In this document: piece by piece, positions 1-5,929 of the stretch
How positions within the stretch are numbered: the stretch's first letter is position 1
Layout: the number at the start of each line of letters is the position of its first letter
Assembly: GCA_016183835.1 (NCBI GenBank)
Contig: JACPDV010000581.1
Span: forward strand, 1 to 9,337
DNA: 9,337 nt
Direction: 5' to 3'
Source of the DNA: Armatimonadota bacterium
Lineage (GTDB): Bacteria; Armatimonadota; UBA10988
Made by a program: the position numbers and the translations under genes
Notes under the pieces: generated by a model
What the model saw: only the letters and a program-made list of their open reading frames with translations
What the model was told of the DNA's origin: nothing
The model's database searches: none

Positions 1-122
1 GCGCCGCCGAGCTGCACACCTGGCCGGGCGGCGCGGTGGAGGCGTGCCTCGGCGGGGAGGTGATCGTGCCGGCGCTGGGGTGCGCGCTGTTGGTGGGTTT
101 CGCGTGCGCCGATGGCCCGTAG
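1..122 (+). CDS. 3' end of an unidentified protein (partial)
   Basis: The frame starting at base 3 is open from the window edge to a TAG at 120-122 and gives 39 residues ending in VPALGCALLVGFACADGP. Of its 39 codons, 37 end in G or C, the same strong third-position bias seen in the intact genes here, whereas the neighbouring plus-strand frame shows many A/T third positions. This is therefore probably the true C-terminus of a gene that begins outside the window. The fragment is too short to assign to a family. A short beta-rich tail like this often closes glycoside-hydrolase-type proteins, but that is only a guess. The stop codon is formed by the first three bases of the inverted repeat that begins at 120, so the present C-terminus may have been set by insertion of that element. 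Confidence 0.6.
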   Translation, partial: AAELHTWPGGAVEACLGGEVIVPALGCALLVGFACADGP

Positions 123-321
123 GGCGTGCTATCGGGTGTGTCCAAATGCCTCACGCCAACCCATTGTGGCGCGGGCGCCCTCGCCCGCGATCCGCTCTGG
201 GAGCTGCCTGGTGGAGATGCGGCGGGCGAGGGCGCCCGCCCCACACCGGCATTTGAACGCAACCTATCGCACGCCATCTTGAGGTTCGCGGCGACAGAGT
301 GGCGTGCAGTAGCACGCCCTA
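120..321. repeat. Nested inverted repeat (MITE- or REP-like element A)
   Basis: Three pairs of complementary arms are nested in one another. The outer arms are a perfect 12-bp pair, TAGGGCGTGCTA at 120-131 and its complement at 310-321. The middle arms are an 8-bp pair, CAAATGCC at 143-150 and GGCATTTG at 248-255. The inner arms are a perfect 18-bp pair, GCGGGCGCCCTCGCCCGC at 171-188 and its complement at 222-239, extendable to 165-188/222-245 with one mismatch. The architecture resembles a miniature non-autonomous mobile element or a large palindromic intergenic repeat. No transposase lies nearby, and I find no clean target-site duplication at the ends. The inner hairpin, about 43 bp after the upstream stop codon, could also act as an RNA hairpin or terminator for that gene, although no T-tract follows it. 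Confidence 0.7.
301..318. repeat. Perfect 7-bp hairpin with a 4-nt loop
   Basis: GGCGTGC at 301-307 and GCACGCC at 312-318 are perfect complements around the loop AGTA. The 3' arm lies inside the right outer arm of element A (310-321), and GGCGTGC also occurs in the left outer arm at 123-129. The 312-318 sequence can therefore pair locally with 301-307 or at long range with 123-129. Whether either pairing forms in DNA or RNA is unknown. Confidence 0.5.
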
Positions 322-357
322 TGGCGACCATCCCCGACGCCAAACGTCGACCGGGCG

Positions 358-392
358 CCCTCACCCCGGCCCTCTCGCGGCGGGAGAGGGAG
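358..392. repeat. Short palindromic intergenic repeat (element B)
   Basis: The stretch contains CCCTCTC at 370-376 and GAGAGGG at 384-390 as perfect 7-bp arms around a 7-nt G/C loop, preceded by a C-rich CCCTCACCCC leader. Translated, it reads LTPALSRRERE in one frame and PHPGPLAAGEG in another. I recognise both strings as common artefactual peptides from a palindromic intergenic repeat found in many GC-rich bacteria; that recognition is from memory, while the palindrome itself is directly visible. It lies 56 bp before the start codon of the large secreted-protein gene, in its probable 5' untranslated region. Confidence 0.6.
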
Positions 393-437
393 TCACGGAG
401 CGGCCGGCGAAGCGACCGCTCGGACGCCCTCCGCGTC

Positions 438-441
438 GAGG
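438..441 (+). promoter_or_regulatory. Ribosome binding site of the 449-4426 gene
   Basis: GAGG is followed by a 7-nt spacer and ATG at 449. The site favours this start over the in-frame upstream start at 299: translation from 449 begins directly with a signal peptide, whereas the 50-residue extension from 299 would read through palindromic element B. Confidence 0.6.
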
Positions 442-448
442 TACCGCC

Positions 449-3400
449 ATGCGTGCCCTGCGCCTCCTGCTACTCGTCTGCGTTGCCGCACTTCCGCTCC
501 ACGCCCAGGACCTGATCGTCCGCACCGGCGACGGCCTGGGCCTGCGCGTGTCGCCCGCCGGGCTGGTCACCGCGGCCACCCTCGGCAACGCCGCGCTGCC
601 GCTCAAGGGCGCCGGCGGGTTCGCGGTCGCCGACCTCCAGAACCAGCCGGAACCGGTCAACCTGGTCGCCAACCCGGGCTTCGAGGACGGCCCGGCCGGA
701 TGGGCGCTCAACGCCACGCAGAGCCTCGACGACACCGTCGCCCACGGCGGCAAGGCCTCGGCCCGGATCCGGGTCGGGCCGGAGCAAGGCAGCTCCAGCC
801 TCGGCTGCGAAGTGCCCGTGAAGCCCGGCACGAAGTACCGCTGCGAGCTGTGGCTGCGGCGCGACGGCGCCGGTGTCTGTGGCGCCTACCTCAGCGAGCG
901 CGGCGAGGGCGGCAAACTCACCGGCACCGTCACCCAACTCGGCCGCACCGTCCCGACGCAGGACGGCGTGTGGCACAAGCTGGTCTGGGAGCTGACCACC
1001 CAGCCCGCCACCACGCGACTCAACCTGCGCGGCGACGTCTACCGCAGCACCGGCACCATCTGGCTCGACGACTTCGAGATCCAGGAGATCGGCGAGCCGG
1101 TGTACCTCCCGCTGGCCGGCCGCGCCGAAGCTCGCAACGGTGTGGTGCAGCTCCACGGCGCGGCGGCGGCGGCCGGGATCGAGCTGGAGGCGACCATCGC
1201 CGGGGGCAAGGAGGCGCTCCGCATCGATGGCACGCTGCGCGACACCACCGGGCGCGATCGCGCCGTGGGGCTGCGCTTCGCCCTCCCGCTCGACGCCCTC
1301 GGCTGGACCTGGTGGGATGAGCTGGAGGAGCACCGCACCATCGAGCCGGCCGGCGCGTACGACTTCACCTACGAGTGCGAATCCGCCCGCGGAACGTGCT
1401 CGATTTACCCCTGGTCCGCCCTCGATGGCCCGGCCGGCGGCCTCACGCTGGCCCTGCCGCTCAGCCAGGGCCCGCGCGTGTTCGTCATCGACCACGACCA
1501 GCGCGCCCCGCGCACCGCGCTGACCTTCTACTTCGGCCTCTCGAGCGCCGCCGAGCGCAACTCGGCCCGCGCGCCGTTCTCGTTCGTGCTCTATCGCCAC
1601 GATCCGGTCTGGGGCATGCGCAGCGCGATGGAGCGGTACTACCGGCTGTTCGCCGAGAGTTTCGTCAAGCGCCCGCCGTTCGAGGGCTTCCTCAACTACG
1701 CCGACCTGGAGCGCTTCGACGCGCGCACGCATCAGCTCGTGGCCTACCAACGCGGGCGGTTCGACGACTACAGCGACTTCGGCGAGGGCTACCGGTTCCT
1801 GACCCACGTCCACGGCTGCTACGACTTCCGCATGGTGCCCTACGACCAGCCCACGCGCCCGCCCGACGACCTGGTCCGGCAGCTCCTCGGCGAGATGGTG
1901 CAGAAGGAGCAGGGCCGCGGCAACGGCTACGTGCCAACCGAGGAGACCCTCAAGAAGCTGACCTACGACGCGGACGGGCACATCCGCTACATCGGCGACA
2001 CCCGCTACTGGCGGCCGCAGGAGGGCTACAACCACACCGACCTGCCGGGTTGGGGGCTCAACTTCCGGGTCAACGAGGATCCGGGCGTCTCCTCCTACCT
2101 GGCTGACGATGGCCGCCGGAGGATGGAGGCCTACGCCAAGGAGGGCGACCACGCGCCCTACGAGGCCTGCGTCACCGCCGACGCCATCGAAGGCTACATG
2201 GCCAACACCGACGGCCTGGACTACCGCCGCGAGCACTTCCGCACCACCACGTTCCCACTGGCCTTCGGCAAGGAGAGCCTGAAGCCGGCCATCGCCAACA
2301 CCATCTGGGACTTCCACCACCAGGTCTGGTGGCCGCTCACCGGGCAGCACAAGGTGGCGGTCTACGGCAACGCCAACTGCTACGAGCAGATCTTCGCCCT
2401 CCCCTTCGTCGATGTGCCGATGACCGAGTTCGACTGGGATGCGCAGCACCCGGGGCGGATCGACCGCTACCTCCGCGCCAGCGTGTACCAGAAGATCTGG
2501 CGCCACTGGCGGGTGTGGGGCGCCGGCGAAAAGGACGAGGCAAGCGTTCGGCAGCACTTCGCGCAAGGGCTGGCGTCCGCCGTCTACCCCTGCGTCGGCT
2601 CCATCGACGCCAACGGCGGCGACCTGGAGGCGTATCGCGACCTCTTCCGGCAGTACGTGCCGGCCATCGAGGAGCTGTCGCTGGCGGGCTGGGAGCCGGT
2701 GCCGCACGCGCGGGCGACAAACGGCGTGGTGGCCGAGAGGTACGGCTCGTTCGCGAGCGGGGAGCTGCACTTCACGCTGCGCAGCTACGCCGCGGACGAG
2801 ACTCGGAGCAAGGTGACCCTCGACCGCGCCGGGCTCGGCATCCCCGCGGCCGCGGCGCTGGTCGCGGTGGACATCGTCCCCGGCTCCCCCGTCGGCGTCG
2901 AGCCGCTCGGCCTGGACTGGCAGGTGGCTCTTCCCCCGCGCGGCGCGCGGGCGTTCTGGGTGGGCACACGGGAGCAGCTCGCGCAGCACGGCTTCCGGCT
3001 GGCCGAGCGGGTGGTCGGCAAGATCGCACGGCTCTTTGCGACAGAGTGCGGCGCCGCCGGGCCGTCGCTGGCCAAGCTGACCAATCTCACGCAGCGCGGG
3101 CAGCGCGCCTCGGGCGACCCGGCGCTGGCGCTGGCCGACGAGATCCAGAACGACTTCGACATGATGCCCAAGTGCATCCCCACGCCGTCGTTCGTGGACC
3201 TGCAGAAGCTGCTCTACCGCGCCCGTGCCGGGCTCGCCTGGGTGGCGGTGGCGGTGCTCCGTGCGCAGCCCGAGGGCGTGCGAGTGGTTGAGGACGGCAT
3301 CCGCGGAGAGTCGGTGCAGGCCGGGTTCGGGCTCACGGGGGCGGGCGACCTGACCGTGGCGGTGCGCTCGCCCTGGCCGGAGCTGCAGGGCACGGCGACG

Positions 3401-4426
3401 GTGGCAGGCGGCCGGGTGACGGCCAGCCTGCCGGTGCCGGCGGAGCCGCCGCGGCGACTGCTCCCGTACCTGGTGGAGGTCAATGGCACGCGCCGCGGGA
3501 CACCCTTCCGGGTGGCCTGGCCGGTGGATGTGAAGGTGGCCGACGGCGTGACCGCCGCGGCGGTGGCGGGCCGCGCGTTCCGCGGCGCCGCCTCGCAGGT
3601 CGGTGTGCACGTGACCAACCACCTGTCGCGCGCCGGGGAGGCGAAGCTGATCCTGGCGCCGCCGGTCAAGGCGGTCGTGGAGCCGCGCGAGCTGGCGCTC
3701 GCCATCCCGGCGAAGTCCGCCGCAGACGTGGCGGTGACGGTCCGGCTGGAGGCGAACGAGCGCTTGGGTGAGCTGTTCTTGCCCTACGAGCTGACGAGCG
3801 CGGACCCGGCGGCCCGCGGGAAGGGCCGGCTGGCGTTGCTGGTGGGCGATCCGGTGCCGCGCGTGACGCTCCGCCGTGCCGCGCCGGCGCCGGCCATCGA
3901 CGGCGACCTGTCAGACGCGGCGTGGCAGGGCGAGCCGACCATCCTCGAGCTGCGACTCCTCCAAGGCGGCAAGCCGGCCACCGAGAAGACCGCCGCCTGG
4001 CTGGCGTACGACGAGCAGGGGCTGTACGTGGCCTTCCGCTGCGCCGAGTCGCAGATGGGCAAGCTGCAGGCGACGCTTACCGAGCGGGGTGCGCCGCTCT
4101 ATCGCGAGGACGACGTCGAGCTGTTCCTGCAGGTGCCCGGCGCCGCGCGAGTCCTGCAGTTCGCGGTGAGCCCGCGGGGCACGATCAGCGACAACTTCGG
4201 CAACGACGCCCCCTGGCGCGCGGCGGCGACGCAGGGCGCGGACGGCTGGACGGTGGAGCTGTTCATCCCGGTGTCGGTGCTCGGGCGGCAGCCCGGCGGA
4301 GTGCCCTGGGCGGCGCAACTCGGCCGGCAGCAGAAGCCGCGCGGCGAGGTGTCGTCGTGGACGCCGGCCCAGGCGTTCAGTCAGCGGGAGGCGTTCGGCG
4401 TGCTGGCGTTCGCGGAGCCGGGCTGA
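449..4426 (+). CDS. Large secreted multidomain protein, glycoside-hydrolase-like, with CBM-like domains at both ends
   Basis: The product is 1325 aa. Residues 1-19 form a signal peptide (MRALRLLLLVCVAALPLHA, then Q20) with no lipobox at the cleavage site, so a soluble exported protein is expected. Residues about 71-212 start with NLVANPGFEDGPAGW and end with an aromatic/acidic LDDFEIQ strand, the pattern of CBM4/9-like jelly rolls. Residues about 220-385 look like a beta-sandwich. From M390 (MRSAMERYYRLF) to about 760 the sequence resembles the TIM-barrel part of uncharacterised secreted glycoside-hydrolase-like proteins, with acidic motifs DGLDYRREH (588-596) and TEFDWD (659-664) as candidate active-site regions. 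Residues about 945-1130 look like Ig-type beta modules. Residues 1137 to about 1318 open with IDGDLSDAAW (from I1150) and match the CBM9/DOMON-like pattern. A role in binding or cleaving extracellular glycans is inferred; no named GH family or catalytic pair can be assigned. The gene appears monocistronic, lies between palindromic elements and converges on the DUF1501 gene. Confidence 0.85.
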   Translation: MRALRLLLLVCVAALPLHAQDLIVRTGDGLGLRVSPAGLVTAATLGNAALPLKGAGGFAVADLQNQPEPVNLVANPGFEDGPAGWALNATQSLDDTVAHGGKASARIRVGPEQGSSSLGCEVPVKPGTKYRCELWLRRDGAGVCGAYLSERGEGGKLTGTVTQLGRTVPTQDGVWHKLVWELTTQPATTRLNLRGDVYRSTGTIWLDDFEIQEIGEPVYLPLAGRAEARNGVVQLHGAAAAAGIELEATIAGGKEALRIDGTLRDTTGRDRAVGLRFALPLDALGWTWWDELEEHRTIEPAGAYDFTYECESARGTCSIYPWSALDGPAGGLTLALPLSQGPRVFVIDHDQRAPRTALTFYFGLSSAAERNSARAPFSFVLYRHDPVWGMRSAMERYYRLFAESFVKRPPFEGFLNYADLERFDARTHQLVAYQRGRFDDYSDFGEGYRFLTHVHGCYDFRMVPYDQPTRPPDDLVRQLLGEMVQKEQGRGNGYVPTEETLKKLTYDADGHIRYIGDTRYWRPQEGYNHTDLPGWGLNFRVNEDPGVSSYLADDGRRRMEAYAKEGDHAPYEACVTADAIEGYMANTDGLDYRREHFRTTTFPLAFGKESLKPAIANTIWDFHHQVWWPLTGQHKVAVYGNANCYEQIFALPFVDVPMTEFDWDAQHPGRIDRYLRASVYQKIWRHWRVWGAGEKDEASVRQHFAQGLASAVYPCVGSIDANGGDLEAYRDLFRQYVPAIEELSLAGWEPVPHARATNGVVAERYGSFASGELHFTLRSYAADETRSKVTLDRAGLGIPAAAALVAVDIVPGSPVGVEPLGLDWQVALPPRGARAFWVGTREQLAQHGFRLAERVVGKIARLFATECGAAGPSLAKLTNLTQRGQRASGDPALALADEIQNDFDMMPKCIPTPSFVDLQKLLYRARAGLAWVAVAVLRAQPEGVRVVEDGIRGESVQAGFGLTGAGDLTVAVRSPWPELQGTATVAGGRVTASLPVPAEPPRRLLPYLVEVNGTRRGTPFRVAWPVDVKVADGVTAAAVAGRAFRGAASQVGVHVTNHLSRAGEAKLILAPPVKAVVEPRELALAIPAKSAADVAVTVRLEANERLGELFLPYELTSADPAARGKGRLALLVGDPVPRVTLRRAAPAPAIDGDLSDAAWQGEPTILELRLLQGGKPATEKTAAWLAYDEQGLYVAFRCAESQMGKLQATLTERGAPLYREDDVELFLQVPGAARVLQFAVSPRGTISDNFGNDAPWRAAATQGADGWTVELFIPVSVLGRQPGGVPWAAQLGRQQKPRGEVSSWTPAQAFSQREAFGVLAFAEPG

Positions 4427-4462
4427 GCGGTGCCGGCCCCTGAGCGTCCGGCCCCAGGCCAT

Positions 4463-4587
4463 CGTCATTGCGAGGAGGTCCGCCGACGAAGCAATCTCGT
4501 CAGCCAGCCACCCCTGGCCTGCTCGGGCATGCTCCTCCCGCTGCGAAGCGGGGCGAGGGGTGGGCGGCAGACCTCCTCGCAGTGACG
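4463..4587. repeat. Composite nested palindrome between convergent genes (element C)
   Basis: Three nested stems are visible. The outer arms are CGTCATTGCGAGGAGGTC at 4463-4480 and GACCTCCTCGCAGTGACG at 4570-4587, 18 bp with one mismatch that would be a G:U pair in RNA. The middle arms are CCACCCCT at 4508-4515 and AGGGGTGG at 4556-4563. The inner arms are CCCGCT at 4537-4542 and AGCGGG at 4547-4552 around a GCGA loop. The outer arm begins with the CGTCATTGCGAGGAG...GAAGCAATC string that I recall as a dispersed repeat in several bacterial phyla. The element fills the gap between the 449-4426 gene and the minus-strand DUF1501 gene. It could act as a bidirectional terminator or 3'-end stabiliser, but no T-tract is present on either strand, so Rho-independent termination is unproven. 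Confidence 0.65.
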
Positions 4588-4642
4588 GTGCTCTGTACTG
4601 CAGCGCGATGGCAAGCTGTCTGCGACCGCGTCGGTCAGTGGC

Positions 4643-5914
4643 TCAGGCGCGCAGCAGGTCCAGTAGCGGGAATTCGCGGCCGAGCACCGCTTTCGGGTCC
4701 GCCCCGAGCCACTGCTTCAGCACGGTGGCGTAGACCGAGCGGAAGTCGATCCCGAACTTCAGGTCGCCGCGCTCCAGGTCGGTCAGGCTGGGGTGTTTGC
4801 CGGCCAGGCCCGGTTTCACCGCGCCGCCGGCGAGGAACATCAGGCCGGCCGCGCCGTGGTCGGTGCCGCCGCTGTAGTTCTCCTGCACCCGCCGGCCGAA
4901 CTCGCTGAAGGCGAGGAGCAAGACCCGGTCGAGGTTCTTCTGCCGCTCCAGGTCCGCCACGAAGGCGGCCACCGCCGCGCCCATCTCGGTCATCAGGTTG
5001 GGATGGTCGTTGAGCTGGTTGGCATGGGTGTCGAAGCCGCCGAGGGTGACGTAGTAGACCCGCGAGCCGAGCCCGCCGGCGATGAGCTGGGCAACCAGCT
5101 TCAAGTCGGCGGCCAGACGGCTGTTGGGGTAGGGAGCGGCGTCGTGGATCTTGGCGGCCAGGTCGGTGATCACCGCGGAGCTGAGCCGCGCGTTGAGGGC
5201 GGTGCGCTGGAGGAAGTCGAGCGGCGGCCAGGCGCCGTCGGCCGGCTGGTTGAGCGCCGCGAAGGCCTGTTGCTGCGCGGCGGCATGGCGGCGGTCGGAG
5301 GGGTACCAGCGATACTGCTCGGGCGTCTGAAGGCTGACCCCCAGTGAGCCGGCGTTGCCGAAGCTCTGCGGCATGCTGCGGCCGACGCGCAGGCCGAGGG
5401 TGGGGTCGGGCGCCGGCTGCCCGGCACAATGGTTGTCGAAGTAGCGGCCGATCCAGCCGTAGTGCTCGTAGCGGTCGCTGTCGGCGGCCGTCTCCCAGAT
5501 CTCCATCGAGCGGAAGTGGGAGCGGTTCGGGTTGGGGTAGCCGGCGCCCTGGAGCGGCGCGAGACGGCCCTGGTCGTAGAGCGCCTTGAGCGGGGCCAGG
5601 TTGGGGTGCAGGCCGACGTAGTCCGAGATCCTGAGCACGTCGTTGGCCTGTACGGCGAGCTTCGGCCGGGCGCGCTGGTAGGCGTCGTCGCCGTAGGGCA
5701 CGAGGGTGTTGAGCCCGTCGTTGCCGCCGGCGAGCTGGAGCACGACCAGGATGCGCTCGTCGGCGCGGGCGCGAGGCGCCTCGTTGGCCGCGGGGTCGTC
5801 GAGTGCGAAGGCGGCGCGAGTGAGGAAGCTCGGCACGGTGCCGGACGCCGCCGCCAGGGTCAGGCCGCGGGTGAGGAACTCTCGGCGGGTGTGGACGCAG
5901 TGGTCACAGCTCAT
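4643..5914 (-). CDS. DUF1501 protein with Tat signal
   Basis: The product is 423 aa, a usual length for DUF1501 (PF07394). The N-terminus carries a twin-arginine motif, T9-R-R-E-F-L14, followed by a hydrophobic stretch ending near AFA (35-37), so export of a folded protein by Tat is expected. The DUF1501 hallmarks are present in order: VVLQLAGGNDGLNTLVPYGD (57-76), NRSHFRSMEIWETA (130-143), GWIGRYFD (153-160), GGFDTH (292-297), AFSEFGRR (335-342) and GGTDHGAAG (349-357). The family belongs to the alkaline-phosphatase/sulfatase-like fold group, and D295, H297, E338, D352 and H353 are plausible metal ligands by analogy; substrate and reaction are unknown. The extreme N-terminus contains C3-x-x-C6 with H5 and H8, before the Tat motif. 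The start is 15 bp after the DUF1800 stop, with GGAG 6 nt upstream, so the two genes are almost certainly co-transcribed. Confidence 0.95.
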   Translation of the reverse strand: MSCDHCVHTRREFLTRGLTLAAASGTVPSFLTRAAFALDDPAANEAPRARADERILVVLQLAGGNDGLNTLVPYGDDAYQRARPKLAVQANDVLRISDYVGLHPNLAPLKALYDQGRLAPLQGAGYPNPNRSHFRSMEIWETAADSDRYEHYGWIGRYFDNHCAGQPAPDPTLGLRVGRSMPQSFGNAGSLGVSLQTPEQYRWYPSDRRHAAAQQQAFAALNQPADGAWPPLDFLQRTALNARLSSAVITDLAAKIHDAAPYPNSRLAADLKLVAQLIAGGLGSRVYYVTLGGFDTHANQLNDHPNLMTEMGAAVAAFVADLERQKNLDRVLLLAFSEFGRRVQENYSGGTDHGAAGLMFLAGGAVKPGLAGKHPSLTDLERGDLKFGIDFRSVYATVLKQWLGADPKAVLGREFPLLDLLRA

Positions 5915-5920
5915 GGGGGT

Positions 5921-5924
5921 CTCC
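5921..5924 (-). promoter_or_regulatory. Ribosome binding site of the DUF1501 gene
   Basis: On the minus strand GGAG precedes the ATG at 5914 with a 6-nt spacer. It lies within the 15-bp gap after the DUF1800 stop codon, consistent with the two genes being read from one mRNA. Confidence 0.7.
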
Positions 5925-5929
5925 GGCGG

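Larger units (their letters stand above)
123..448. other. Gene-free region rich in palindromic repeats
   Basis: This 326-bp gap lies between the upstream gene fragment and the large secreted-protein gene. It holds the nested inverted repeat at 120-321, a small hairpin at 301-318, a short palindromic element at 358-392 and the ribosome binding site at 438-441. Several frames are open here, but their translations are Arg/Pro/Gly-rich strings typical of translated palindromic repeats, not proteins. I see no convincing -35/-10 pair. The promoter of the 449-4426 gene, if there is one, should lie in this gap, most likely between 321 and 437. Confidence 0.7.

Noticed and set aside
299..448. N-terminal extension of the large secreted protein to an ATG at 299
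   Set aside because: The extra 50 residues translate palindromic element B, and the ATG at 449 has a GAGG site and starts directly with a signal peptide.
44..515. Small plus-strand open frames in the upstream gap
   Set aside because: Their peptides (such as WRGRPRPRS and LTPALSRRERE) are translations of palindromic repeats and overlap each other in different frames.
470..3622. 1050-codon open frame on the minus strand opposite the large secreted-protein gene
   Set aside because: It is a mirror of a GC-rich gene: the translation is a repetitive Arg/Ala/Val/His-rich string with no domain pattern, while the plus strand has a signal peptide and recognisable domains.
4624..4636. GACCG-CGT-CGGTC hairpin just after the DUF1501 stop as a terminator
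   Set aside because: The stem is only 5 bp with a 3-nt loop and no T-tract; such stems are common by chance at this GC content.
4468..4908. 146-codon plus-strand frame starting in element C
   Set aside because: It begins with a translated repeat (TKQSRQP) and then runs antisense through the 3' end of the DUF1501 gene.
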